Below, in pieces: positions 1-9,742 of a stretch of 64,000 nucleotides of DNA. The notes beneath the pieces were generated by a model. The model was not told the DNA's origin. It did no database searches and worked only from the letters and a program-made list of their open reading frames with translations. Each line of letters opens with the position of its first letter. The first letter of the stretch is position 1. Position numbers and translations under genes: made by a program. The DNA is taken from positions 1-64,000 of the forward strand of contig NZ_MZGS01000027.1 in assembly GCF_003111625.1 (NCBI RefSeq), in the 5' to 3' direction. The DNA is from Methanobrevibacter thaueri. Lineage in GTDB: Archaea > Methanobacteriota > Methanobacteria > Methanobacteriales > Methanobacteriaceae.

Positions 1-2
1 AG

Positions 3-359
3 AAATTTGACCCCATTTTAGATAAAATAAAAAATGAATACTACACTGAATACGGACAAAACGCATATGCAGGCAGAGGACCATACGCAGAAGGAGGATT
101 CGCAATTTTACTTGAATCACGTAATTTTAGAGGAATAAAAACAAAAGGAATAAAAAAAGCAAATAACGAAATGACACGAACAACAATAACACACAACATC
201 AAAAAAATACACAAACACATCAATAACAAAACTCTAAACAAAATATTAAATGAAATTAAGAAAGAAAAACTAAAACAACCCATAAATATAAACATATTTG
301 ACAAATGGACTGATAATTACATAATTGAAAATGGCAAAATCATAGATTTCAAAAATTAA
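3..359 (+). CDS. transposase, C-terminal fragment (cut by window edge)
   Basis: An open frame enters from the left edge and runs to a stop at 359. The visible 118 residues contain Y..RGPYAEGGFAILLESR followed by NFRG, TKGIKKANNE and a THNIKKIHKHI tail. This is the layout of the end of DDE transposases of the IS1182/IS1634 type (a Y-R-E-K-like motif, then the helix that ends in an NLKK-type sequence). The usual FG of the motif is FA here. The rest of the gene lies outside the window, so whether the element is intact cannot be told. Family assignment is from motif resemblance only. Confidence 0.55.
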   Translation, partial: KFDPILDKIKNEYYTEYGQNAYAGRGPYAEGGFAILLESRNFRGIKTKGIKKANNEMTRTTITHNIKKIHKHINNKTLNKILNEIKKEKLKQPININIFDKWTDNYIIENGKIIDFKN

Positions 360-535
360 ATTAAGAAAAAATTCAAAGGAGAAATAGCGGACACCCCCAC
401 TATGCGAATAATGAAAAGAAAGTGCAAGTAAACACTATTTTATTATAGACTCTATATTAATGGTAAAGATTATCTTCAATATAATCAAGGGGTATTTTAA
501 AAACAGGTTATGTGAATTGGGTAATCTATATGAAA

Positions 536-568
536 AAATAAAAAAAGTAATAGAGATTAAAAATCTCT
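536..568 (-). terminator. hairpin plus T-rich terminator of first adhesin
   Basis: On the minus strand the stop codon of the first adhesin runs straight into a hairpin, AGAGATT-ttt-AATCTCT, followed by a T-rich tail. The left arm begins just at the stop codon. The stretch from 360 to 535 holds nothing else I recognise. Confidence 0.55.
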
Positions 569-3500
569 ATTTTTTAACAGTAATTTTAACTGATTTTGCA
601 ACTTTATTGTAAAGGCCGTTTCCAGCAAAGTTAACTTTGGCAGTGTATTTGCCTTTTTTCTTTAAGTTTTTAACTTTAAAGGTAGCTTTACCTTTAGCGT
701 TGGTGGTTGCTTTGTAGGTTTTACCTTTAACTTTTAAGGTAACTTTAGCTTTTTTGATTGCTTTGCCTTTACTGTCTTTTAAGGTAACCGCATATTTTTT
801 GGTTTTGACTTTAGCTTTGAAAGTTTTCTTTTTAGCAGTTAATTTGGTTGCTTCCTTGTTGATTTTGATAGTTGCAGTCTTGGTGGATGCAGCATAATAT
901 GCGTCACCAGTGAAATTAACTGTTAACTTTTGAGTTCCAGCTTTGGAAGCAGTGATTTTGTAATTAACTACACCTTTATCATCAGTGGTATATTCTTTAC
1001 CGTTGATAGTTACTTTTTGATTTGCTAAAACGTTACCTGAGTTGTCTTTTAAGACAATTTGGTAATTTACACCAGATTTAGTGGCAGTTACTAAAAGTGA
1101 TTTGTCTGGAGCGGTAATAACTGATGGTGCTTTCTCAATGACGAATGCCTTATAAATAGATTTATAAGAGTAGTCAGCATCCCCATCAAATTTAATCAAA
1201 GCAACATATTCTTCAGGAACTACATTAATGTTAAATACAGCATCACCGAATTCATCAGTAACGTTAATGAATGTTTGACCACCAACTGAAACCATAACTG
1301 TTTTATTAAACAATTGACGACCGTATTCATCTAAAAGTTTAACTTTAAAGAAATCATCAGTACCATAAACTTTGGCAAAACCGCTAGCAGCGATAACAAC
1401 TTTGAGTTTATCAGTAGGAACACCTGTGTTTCCAGATGAAGTTATATTACCTAATCCGATAATGGTCATATCACCTTCACCTTCGTTACTTGTCATTTTG
1501 TTATTGGTAATAGTACCATTATTGTCACCTAAAACAGCTGCATAATCACCAGTGGTATAAATGACATTGTCATTAATAGTGAAGTTACCTTTTTTGATTA
1601 CAACTCCAGTATCAACGATTCCCATTTGATCCCAAACAGGTTTATCGCCTACTTTTGAAGCATTGGAAGTAATATTGTTGTTGTCAATGGTTATTTCATC
1701 AATATAAGCACCAATACCCATAGTATGATTACCGCTTACTTTAATATCATTTTCAATTATTTCTGCTTCGGTTCCTCCTACTTCAACACCTACAACATAA
1801 TAAGCTTCACCAGTTATGTTATTCTTTTGAATAGTAATAGTGACCGGCATGTAATTCATTCCAGAGTAAATCGGGTAAGCAGAATTAGTAGCAGTAGCGC
1901 CTATATTATTTGAAACGATTATTCCCTCAGCAGCGCCTTCAACATCAATACCACATGCATATTCATCAGAAGTTACAGCAATATTGTTGTCTGAAATAAC
2001 GAAATACTCATCATTAATAATGATAGCATAGGTATAACCTGCACCCTTAACAAGTATATCGTTAGAAACAACTTTTGCATTAGCTGAATTCAAAATATCA
2101 ATACCGTAAATAGTATCCCAGCTAGTGCCTCCATTAGTGCTTATAGTAATATTATTGTGGTTTAATATCGCATCATCACAACCCACTATAACAATACCTT
2201 CACTGAAAGATTCACGGGTAGCGCCCCAGTTAACAGCAAAGGTAGGAATAGCAATGTCAAAATCATTATCCCTAATTACAAGATCACTATTTTTAACGAA
2301 AACAGCATATGATCTGGTATTATTGGATGAGTCATAAATTGGGTAACCCCAATCATCATAGCCAATGATTACGAATTGGTTATCAACCATACCATTGAAT
2401 GTTACATTGTTATTAATAATAGTTAAGTCAACTTCTTCAGCAACAATAGCATAATTATTAACTTTACCACTATTAGCATTAACTACAATATCATTATCTG
2501 TAATTTTCACAATATCATTTGTTGAATCAGCATTGATGCCTATGGCATTAGAAGCGATTTTATTATTAGTTATGGTTGCATTACCACTAATTACTTTAAT
2601 ACCACAGTTATCAGTTTTCATATTATCCCAAACAGGATTATCTCCCACATTTGAAGCAAAAGCATTAACAATATTGTCCTTTATTTCAACCTGGGAAACT
2701 TTAGTTCCAATACCAATAGTATGATTACCATCTACATAAATAACATTTTCATAAATATCAGCTTCTGAAGCAGCAATCTCTAAACCAACAACATAGTAAG
2801 CTTCACCTTTAATTTCATTGTTATTGATGGAAACCACTACGTCCTGACCTGCTACCATACCAGTGTAAATCGGATAAGCGGAATTGGTTGCAGTAGCAGT
2901 GACAATATTGTTCTCAATCTCACCTTTAGCTGCACCTTCAACATCAATGCCACAGGCATATTCGTCAGAGGTTACAGTAATGTTATTAGCATATATTTTG
3001 AAAAGTTCATCATTGATAATGATACCATAGGAATAACCTGCACCATTAAGAACTATATCGTTAACCACAATGGTTGGATTAGCGGAATTCAAAATATCAA
3101 TACCGTAAATAGTATCCCAGCTATTACCACCATTAGTACTTATTGTAATATTATTGTTGCTTAATACCGCATCATCACAACCTGCTAAAACAACACCTTC
3201 ACTGAAAGATTCACGGGTAGCGCCCCAGTTTACAGCAAAGGTAGGAATGGCAATATCAAAATTATTATCAAAAATCTTAACATTACTATTTTTAACGAAA
3301 ACACCATAGGTGCGAGTGTTCTTGCTGGTATCATAAATAGGATAACCCCACTCGTCATAGCCATCGATTTCGAATTGGTTATCAACCATACCCTTGAATG
3401 TTACATTGTTATTAAAAATAAATAAATTGTTAATTTTTTCAGCAACAATAGCATGATTATCAACTTTGCCGCTGTTAGCCTCTACAACAATAGTGTTGTT

Positions 3501-5105
3501 TTCTAAATCGATATTGCTTCTGACTGTATCCTCTGTAGCATAAATACCTACACTAGTAGAATAAATTTTATTATTTTTAACTATACAATTACCTAAAACA
3601 GCAATTCCCATTGAATTAGTATCCAATATTGGATCACCAGTGAATGCAGTACCGACATTTGAACCTAAGGAATAAATTTCATTGCCATCCACAACTGCAT
3701 TATTACCATCCGGTAAAAATGAACCTGCAATACCATAAGTGTAATTACCATTAGAGGTGATTGAGTTGTTAATTATCTTTGCATCAGTATGTCTTATTTC
3801 CATACCACAAGCCAAATAACCGTTTAAGTCAATTGTATTCTCTTTATAAGTGACATTTGTAATATGGCCGAAATTTTGCTCTGAATAAATACCATATGCT
3901 GCGCCGACGGAATATGGATTTTCAGATGTAGTAGGCACTTTAAGAGATATTGTGTTATTATACACTGAACCGTCACTTGAAGGTCCTTCAATATTGATAC
4001 CTGCAGCATAATAAGCATCTGAAGATAGGTTGAAAGTATTGTCTGAAATTTCAAGTCCTTCAGAGGAAATAAACACTCCATAAATGTAAGAATGTCCCAA
4101 AGCATTAATTTCATTTCCTTTGATGATAACATTGGAATCTGAAATTGCATATTCCATATCACCATGAGCAGAAATGACATTTATTGTGTCTGAAGAACCA
4201 GATACATTATTATATTTTAGATTGATTCTATTGTCGATGAACTTTACATCCTCACAGTAATAGAATACAATTCCCTCAGAAACAGGTTCAGGACCATTAT
4301 AATAACCACGAGGGATTCTTACTGAAGGCAATTCAATATTGAAAGTATTTCCCTGAACTGTAATGTCCTCAGATGGTTCATACCATTCCTCATCACCAAC
4401 TACACGAATAGCATTATTTATATTTTCTTTTGCACCATCAGTATTTCCCACATAAGTAATATTGTTACCTATAATTTGCAATTCGTAAATTTGACAATTT
4501 CCCATATTTTCATCAAAACCTGCATAAATTGCATATGCTTCTTCACCTTCAGGCCCAATGAAAGTCAAATTATTGCCTGACAAAATTATGTTTTCCAAAT
4601 AAGTATCAGCACCAATATATATTAAGCTATTATGTTGATTTGTATTGTCTGTTAAAAGATTGAATCCATTAATAGTTACTCCATTTTGTGCAATCCAGAA
4701 TTGAACATTATTAAAAGTAGCGCCATTACCGGTGAATTTAACCGGATGGTCGCCTGCAATCATGATCTGACTAATTTCCAAATCAGTGAAGTTACCTTCA
4801 AAAATCAATTCGTCAGCATCGGATGTCAACGCCCCTGAACTGTCAAAGTAATCGAAAAATGTATCCTTGGTTACAGTGCTACTCTCACCAACGACATTTG
4901 AGGAATCGTCAGCTTCAATAGCAGTTTCATCACTCGCACTAAGCGTATCAGTATCATCCTCAACGCTTAGAACATCTTCATCTACAGCTATTCCATCATC
5001 CGCTTCATTCAGAGTAACATCCTCATCGGCTGCAAAAGCAACGCCTAAAGACAACATCACCAAACAAAGCAGGATTAATGAAATAATCAAACTATTTTTC
5101 TTAAT
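567..5105 (-). CDS. giant adhesin-like surface protein (beta-helix plus Ig-like domains)
   Basis: Secreted protein of about 1,500 residues. After a signal peptide ending near AFA-AD comes an acidic Ser/Asp/Glu stretch, then a long right-handed beta-helix region full of NN-x-I and G-I repeats (PbH1/pectate-lyase-like), then Ig-like modules and a very Lys-rich Ig-like end (KVTLKVKGKTYKATTNAKGK). There is no C-terminal membrane anchor. A 333-codon segment is present twice in tandem. Start: GAGGTG at 5111-5116 sits 5 bases before an in-frame ATT at 5105, which gives a normal Lys-Lys signal-peptide start; the next conventional start is TTG at 5090, about 20 bases from the ribosome-binding site, and would remove the positive charges. 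Such adhesin-like proteins are abundant in Methanobrevibacter and are thought to mediate attachment; the ligand is unknown. Confidence 0.85.
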   Translation of the reverse strand: MKKNSLIISLILLCLVMLSLGVAFAADEDVTLNEADDGIAVDEDVLSVEDDTDTLSASDETAIEADDSSNVVGESSTVTKDTFFDYFDSSGALTSDADELIFEGNFTDLEISQIMIAGDHPVKFTGNGATFNNVQFWIAQNGVTINGFNLLTDNTNQHNSLIYIGADTYLENIILSGNNLTFIGPEGEEAYAIYAGFDENMGNCQIYELQIIGNNITYVGNTDGAKENINNAIRVVGDEEWYEPSEDITVQGNTFNIELPSVRIPRGYYNGPEPVSEGIVFYYCEDVKFIDNRINLKYNNVSGSSDTINVISAHGDMEYAISDSNVIIKGNEINALGHSYIYGVFISSEGLEISDNTFNLSSDAYYAAGINIEGPSSDGSVYNNTISLKVPTTSENPYSVGAAYGIYSEQNFGHITNVTYKENTIDLNGYLACGMEIRHTDAKIINNSITSNGNYTYGIAGSFLPDGNNAVVDGNEIYSLGSNVGTAFTGDPILDTNSMGIAVLGNCIVKNNKIYSTSVGIYATEDTVRSNIDLENNTIVVEANSGKVDNHAIVAEKINNLFIFNNNVTFKGMVDNQFEIDGYDEWGYPIYDTSKNTRTYGVFVKNSNVKIFDNNFDIAIPTFAVNWGATRESFSEGVVLAGCDDAVLSNNNITISTNGGNSWDTIYGIDILNSANPTIVVNDIVLNGAGYSYGIIINDELFKIYANNITVTSDEYACGIDVEGAAKGEIENNIVTATATNSAYPIYTGMVAGQDVVVSINNNEIKGEAYYVVGLEIAASEADIYENVIYVDGNHTIGIGTKVSQVEIKDNIVNAFASNVGDNPVWDNMKTDNCGIKVISGNATITNNKIASNAIGINADSTNDIVKITDNDIVVNANSGKVNNYAIVAEEVDLTIINNNVTFNGMVDNQFVIIGYDDWGYPIYDSSNNTRSYAVFVKNSDLVIRDNDFDIAIPTFAVNWGATRESFSEGIVIVGCDDAILNHNNITISTNGGTSWDTIYGIDILNSANAKVVSNDILVKGAGYTYAIIINDEYFVISDNNIAVTSDEYACGIDVEGAAEGIIVSNNIGATATNSAYPIYSGMNYMPVTITIQKNNITGEAYYVVGVEVGGTEAEIIENDIKVSGNHTMGIGAYIDEITIDNNNITSNASKVGDKPVWDQMGIVDTGVVIKKGNFTINDNVIYTTGDYAAVLGDNNGTITNNKMTSNEGEGDMTIIGLGNITSSGNTGVPTDKLKVVIAASGFAKVYGTDDFFKVKLLDEYGRQLFNKTVMVSVGGQTFINVTDEFGDAVFNINVVPEEYVALIKFDGDADYSYKSIYKAFVIEKAPSVITAPDKSLLVTATKSGVNYQIVLKDNSGNVLANQKVTINGKEYTTDDKGVVNYKITASKAGTQKLTVNFTGDAYYAASTKTATIKINKEATKLTAKKKTFKAKVKTKKYAVTLKDSKGKAIKKAKVTLKVKGKTYKATTNAKGKATFKVKNLKKKGKYTAKVNFAGNGLYNKVAKSVKITVKK
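1620..3640 (-). repeat. 333-codon tandem duplication inside the adhesin gene
   Basis: Two copies of a roughly 1 kb segment lie head to tail. The sequence beginning cactgaaaga at 2201 recurs at 3200, an offset of exactly 999 bases, so the frame is kept. Landmarks present in both protein copies include VDNQF, FAVNWGATRESFSEG, TIYGIDILNSAN, SDEYACGIDVEGAA and TNSAYPIY. The copies differ at scattered positions, so the duplication is not brand new. A third, weaker echo (VGD-PVWD motif) extends on both sides. Confidence 0.8.
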
Positions 5106-5227
5106 AGTTCCACCTCATTTAATAATTATTAAATTAAAATATAGTCTTGATTTTAAATGAAAAATATTTGTAAATTGACTACACTTAATAATATAAATTT
5201 AAATATATTTAAAAGTTATTCAAATAA

Positions 5228-5264
5228 AATTAAAAAAAAAGTAAAATAAAGGTTAAAAACCTTT
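5228..5264 (-). terminator. hairpin plus T-tract terminator of second adhesin
   Basis: Minus strand: AAAGGTT-ttt-AACCTTT followed by ATTTTAC and a run of nine T. It overlaps the stop codon of the upstream adhesin, as at the end of the first adhesin gene. Confidence 0.55.
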
Positions 5265-8200
5265 ACTTTTTGATTTTGATTGTATTCTTAATAGTGCATC
5301 CGCCATAACTTGAACTTATAGAATATTTACCTGCTTTCAAATTCTTAATGGATGCAGTGGCTATGCCTTTTTTATTTGTTTTAGCAGTGTATTTTTTACC
5401 TTTGATTTTAAAAGTAACTTTTTTATTTTTCACTGCTTTGCCATTCTTATCAACCACTTTTACTGAAAATTTGATTTTTTTGGCTTTTTTCGCAGCAATA
5501 TTTTTTGCAGTCAATGTAGGTTTGAAAGTTAGCTTGTTTGAAACCTTATCCCCATTATATTCTGCAGTGATTGTGTAAGTTCCGGCTTTTAGTTTAAGGG
5601 ATTTTGTAGCATAACCGTTTTTATCAGTCTGGACTTTGTAAGTTTGACCATTGACTTTAATGATTACGACATTTCCAGAGCCATACTTTCCATCTGGTCC
5701 TTTTACGCGCACTTTATAGTTTATTGTGTTTCCATAATAGACACTGTAACTTTTGCTTTCAACAATTGATGGTAAAACAGTTATTTTTGTAGTATTTTTA
5801 GAATCATAATATTGTGAATCGCCTGCAAATGAAACGGAAACTGAATAACTGCCTTTAGAAATAACCGGAAGGATTATTTCCCCTTTGGAATTGGTTGAAA
5901 GATCAAAAGTTTTTGAACCAATTTTCACTGAAACCAACTTATTAGATAACAAATTATCTTTTGCATCTTTCAAAATGGCTAAAACACCGCCAGGATAAAC
6001 ATTTTTATTGACTGTGAGTTTTGTGCCTACTAATTTATAAGCAGTTAAATTAGCATTTACAGAAGTTGATTTGAAATAATCCGGATCAATGATTTTTGCA
6101 GTGATTATTGGATAATCATCATATATTTCAGGTATTTCTCCAATGAGAGAAGCTATACCATTGCCATCACTAATGGCCCTACCAACATAATTTTCATAAC
6201 CCTCATCATTGATGTAGAATTCAACAGTTATTCCCTCAACGCCAATGCCTAAAATGTTCTTAATTACTGCTTTAAATTCAGCATTCCTATGCATTGCGCC
6301 GGTCGTATTGTATAAAACTACATCCAAGTCTCCATTTTCAACCTTTAGAAGAGCAGTGAATTCGGTTAATCTAAAGTATTTTTTATTTACTAATGCTGAA
6401 AATGTATATGATGCAGGAGTGTAGTCGACAAAACCATATTCGAATTTTGCTTCACCATTTGTTATGATAGCCTCACCAACAACATTGCCGTCCAAATCTA
6501 TAAATTTAACTGTTGCTCCTTCCAAAGCATTATCAGCAGTTGTGAAAACAAATGTTCCATCTTCCAAATAGTTAATTTTGATGTTTTGGAGTTCACCATT
6601 CACTAAATACTTATAATTATTTTTTACAACATTACTTGAAGCATCATTTACTCCTTCATCACCTATTCCTAATTCTGAATCCAAATAATTGTCTTCAATT
6701 ACATTATTGATTGCATCTTCATCTAGAAGTATTGCATAACCTTTTTTAGAGGTAATTTCATTATTAATGATGTTATTATCAGTTGAATTGGAATCAAGAT
6801 AGATTCCTGCATTTCCTTCAGGAATAACATCATGGTTGTTAAAGGAAATGTCTTCACCGGTTCCATTAGCTATTATTTTGTTTTTAACAATGTCATTATT
6901 AACAGAATTGCCAATTGCAAATCCATAAGCTAGTTTTGCATTGATTTCAAAATTGTTTTCGTTGATTTTATTATTGTTTGAATTGAAAGCTTCAATTCCA
7001 TATACCACATCGGAATTTAATTTGAAAATATTTTTAGTGATATTGGAATTTTGTGGCTTTTCCAAATTAATACCATAAGCTACGCAATCAGATTGCATAT
7101 TAACAACATTTGAAGTAATTATTGTATCTGTAGATTCCTGACCAATCACAAATCCTTCAACAAAGTATGTTCCTTCCAATAGGATTTGATTGTTGATAAA
7201 CCTGGTATTTGTTGCACCTTGACCTTCAGGAGCGTTATGCCCTTCAGTATAACCTAAGACTCCCATTCCATAGATATAATTATCATTACCGTATACATAG
7301 ACATTATTTGATGAGAAAGTGTTATCATGACAATTATAATACAAGTCAATGCCAACAAGGGAGTTTGTGGATTGATTGGTGCCAACTGTTCTATTTAATT
7401 TAGAAGTTACATTAACCCTATTTCCGATAACATTGTTTCCGGAAGCATAAATCATTAAAATTCCATAGGTTCTAAAAATTCCGGTGACATAATGATTTCC
7501 ATCAAAGCAACTGCCGTCAAGACAACTTCCATTCAAAGAATTACCATCTAAACAATTACCATCTAAACAATTACCATCCAAGCAATTACCATCCAAACAG
7601 TTACCATCTAAACAATTACCCTCCAAGCAATTACCATCAATACAGGTTTCACCACCAGAAAGAGCATATACTACACCAGTACCGACAGTTTTAATAGTGT
7701 TATTGACAAAATTACAATCCTCAACTGTGTGAGCGAGCAATGTGTAAGTTAAATAATTACCACTGGAATATAGTTTGTTGTTTAATACGTCAACATTACT
7801 TGATTCGACAACATAAATCGCATATGCGGCATTTGGATCGGTAACCTCAATATCACAGTTTTTAATTGTTGCTCCAAATACTCTGTAGGCAACTACGCCC
7901 CAGCAATTTATTCTGCCAGACTCATTGTTTCTGATTACCAAATTCTCGAGCCATACACTATCAGAAGATAACTGGAAAGTAGTGTTGTAGAATATTGCAT
8001 TTTGGCCACTTATTTTAAGCGCTTTATTTACAATAATCATTTCATTGTGGAATTCGCCTTCAAAATTTAATATATCTCCATCTGTAATATTCGGTTTGAA
8101 TGCTCCATTTTCCTCTAAGAAATCAGTGTATAGGTTAGAAGGAGTTACTGTGTAGGTTGTTCCATTAAAATTGTAAACCGGCCTTGAAGGGTCATATTCC

Positions 8201-9624
8201 CCATTAGGATCCGTAACATTACCTCCATTTTTTGGAATAGTATTCGGACCTATTACATTATTTGAATTGGCATCAGCGTCCCTTGCATCAATAGCATAGG
8301 TATTTCCAGTGAATATATAGTTATTTACGATAGTGAGGTTTCCAGGCATTCTTTTTGAACTTAATTTTTGAATTAAAACACCGACACCAGATTGGCTTGT
8401 AATATTATTGCCAATGACAGTTAGGTTATAAGAATGAGAGTTATATAAAATTCCTGCCCCTGAAAGAGTTGAAATCTTATTGTTTTTAATTAGTATATCA
8501 GAACCTTGAGGATGTATACCTGTTCCTCTGTATATTACTTGAACATGATTGTTTTCTACAGTAGAATGGTCCAGTACTGAAATTCCCGCACCACTTGCCA
8601 ATATTTTTGAATTTAAAATTGTATTGTTGACAATAGTTGAGTAAGTACCTCCCACAATTCCAATATCTCCACCTACCTCAATTGTAGGGTGATTATAATC
8701 GGCACCAGTCATATTAATTATCCAATTATTAATGATTCTGTTACCTGAACCCTGTGAAGATACTCCCCTATAAGCTCCAATGATTCTATTAGAGTCAACA
8801 GTATTATTTGAACCCATTAATTGAACTCCATAACTCCAGGAAGTAGGAAGAACGTGATATTTTATAGTGTTATTGTAAATCAAATTAAAATTAGAATCTC
8901 CTCCTTTTAAAGGACCTCCAGAGTAGCTTGATAAGTAAACTGCATTTGCATCATCACAACCGATTTGATTATTTGCTATATAATTGTAATGAGCTCCACT
9001 AACAAGCAATGGAGGAGTTGAACGAGTTCCATGACCGTAAGTAATTCCATATGCATTTAAATTGTTGTTAGTGACATTATTGTAATTAGCACTATTTGCA
9101 ATACAAACTGCATAAGATGAAGCTCCGGTATTGTTAATAAAACAGTCCCGAATAATACAGTTGCTTACACCATTTAAAAAAATACCATATGTTGTTTCTT
9201 TAGTATTAAAAATGTTCAATTTTGAAATAGAGCTTCCGGAAGCTCCATCAGAAAATGTAAACATACAATTGGATAATCTGACATCCTCTTTTCCAACAAC
9301 ATTTATTGATTTTTTAAAAACAAACTTTAAATTTGAAAAATCGCCTTCAAGATTAATTGTATCTCCTTCACTTGCAGAAGAATCCTTTAATTCACCTGTA
9401 GATGCATCAAAATAATTATAATAATTTGATTTAGTGACATTGTGAGAATTAGTAGATACAATATCCTCCCCATTAGAAGCCACAACATCTTCCGATGGGA
9501 CATCCTCTAAAATAGCTCCATCATCACTTGCAATAGTATCATTTAAATCATCAGCAGCACTTACAGCACCGATAGATACTAAAAGTAATAATAAAACTAA
9601 TATAAAATTAATTTTTTTAATCAT
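5263..9624 (-). CDS. giant adhesin-like surface protein with Cys pentapeptide repeats
   Basis: Secreted protein of 1,453 residues. MIKKINFILVLLLLLVS is a clear signal peptide with cleavage near SAA-DD. The ATG at 9624 follows AGAGAGG at proper spacing. Residues about 60-1000 are beta-helix repeats rich in NN-I and YGI units; residues about 1010-1453 are Ig-like modules, the last one Lys-rich and related to the ends of the proteins at 567 and 19008. No membrane anchor is seen. Around residues 659-712 the beta-helix is interrupted by about ten repeats of the type C-L-D-G-N. Likely wall-associated adhesin; ligand unknown. It is transcribed in the same direction as the neighbouring surface genes but has its own promoter and terminator. 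Confidence 0.88.
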   Translation of the reverse strand: MIKKINFILVLLLLLVSIGAVSAADDLNDTIASDDGAILEDVPSEDVVASNGEDIVSTNSHNVTKSNYYNYFDASTGELKDSSASEGDTINLEGDFSNLKFVFKKSINVVGKEDVRLSNCMFTFSDGASGSSISKLNIFNTKETTYGIFLNGVSNCIIRDCFINNTGASSYAVCIANSANYNNVTNNNLNAYGITYGHGTRSTPPLLVSGAHYNYIANNQIGCDDANAVYLSSYSGGPLKGGDSNFNLIYNNTIKYHVLPTSWSYGVQLMGSNNTVDSNRIIGAYRGVSSQGSGNRIINNWIINMTGADYNHPTIEVGGDIGIVGGTYSTIVNNTILNSKILASGAGISVLDHSTVENNHVQVIYRGTGIHPQGSDILIKNNKISTLSGAGILYNSHSYNLTVIGNNITSQSGVGVLIQKLSSKRMPGNLTIVNNYIFTGNTYAIDARDADANSNNVIGPNTIPKNGGNVTDPNGEYDPSRPVYNFNGTTYTVTPSNLYTDFLEENGAFKPNITDGDILNFEGEFHNEMIIVNKALKISGQNAIFYNTTFQLSSDSVWLENLVIRNNESGRINCWGVVAYRVFGATIKNCDIEVTDPNAAYAIYVVESSNVDVLNNKLYSSGNYLTYTLLAHTVEDCNFVNNTIKTVGTGVVYALSGGETCIDGNCLEGNCLDGNCLDGNCLDGNCLDGNCLDGNSLNGSCLDGSCFDGNHYVTGIFRTYGILMIYASGNNVIGNRVNVTSKLNRTVGTNQSTNSLVGIDLYYNCHDNTFSSNNVYVYGNDNYIYGMGVLGYTEGHNAPEGQGATNTRFINNQILLEGTYFVEGFVIGQESTDTIITSNVVNMQSDCVAYGINLEKPQNSNITKNIFKLNSDVVYGIEAFNSNNNKINENNFEINAKLAYGFAIGNSVNNDIVKNKIIANGTGEDISFNNHDVIPEGNAGIYLDSNSTDNNIINNEITSKKGYAILLDEDAINNVIEDNYLDSELGIGDEGVNDASSNVVKNNYKYLVNGELQNIKINYLEDGTFVFTTADNALEGATVKFIDLDGNVVGEAIITNGEAKFEYGFVDYTPASYTFSALVNKKYFRLTEFTALLKVENGDLDVVLYNTTGAMHRNAEFKAVIKNILGIGVEGITVEFYINDEGYENYVGRAISDGNGIASLIGEIPEIYDDYPIITAKIIDPDYFKSTSVNANLTAYKLVGTKLTVNKNVYPGGVLAILKDAKDNLLSNKLVSVKIGSKTFDLSTNSKGEIILPVISKGSYSVSVSFAGDSQYYDSKNTTKITVLPSIVESKSYSVYYGNTINYKVRVKGPDGKYGSGNVVIIKVNGQTYKVQTDKNGYATKSLKLKAGTYTITAEYNGDKVSNKLTFKPTLTAKNIAAKKAKKIKFSVKVVDKNGKAVKNKKVTFKIKGKKYTAKTNKKGIATASIKNLKAGKYSISSSYGGCTIKNTIKIKK
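7490..7650 (-). repeat. 15-bp tandem repeats encoding a Cys pentapeptide
   Basis: About ten 15-bp units (plus strand: taaacaattaccatc and variants) encode CLDGN repeats, with units ELGN/SLNGS/FDGN at the edges. The reading frame is preserved because each unit is five codons. This contributes roughly ten cysteines to a protein family that otherwise has few. Confidence 0.85.
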
Positions 9625-9675
9625 AATATACCTCTCTTACATAAATAATCTATACTATTATTATGTTTGGAGATA

Positions 9676-9692
9676 AAGTATATTTAAAAATT
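9676..9692 (-). promoter_or_regulatory. TATA-type promoter of second adhesin
   Basis: Minus strand TTTTTAAATATACTTTA lies about 55 bases before the ATG at 9624, in an otherwise A/T-rich spacer. Archaeal TATA boxes look like this; the exact transcription start is inferred only. Confidence 0.4.
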
Positions 9693-9701
9693 TCTAAAAT
9701 T

Positions 9702-9742
9702 CAAAAAAATAAAAAAAAGTTGATGATTAATTAATAATCATC
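9702..9742 (-). terminator. hairpin plus T-tract terminator of CobN-like gene
   Basis: Minus strand: TGATGATTA-ttaat-TAATCATCA followed by ACTTTTTTTTATTTTTTT. The left arm includes the last codons (Asp-Asp-Tyr-stop) of the upstream gene. Confidence 0.55.

Noticed and set aside
3824-4180. Minus-strand open frame of 118 codons inside the first adhesin in another frame
   Set aside because: Shadow frame; the real frame continues unbroken through it, so there is no frameshift.
7490-7650. Short tandem repeats that could suggest a CRISPR array
   Set aside because: The units are 15 bp, adjacent without spacers, and keep the reading frame of an adhesin; no cas genes are near.
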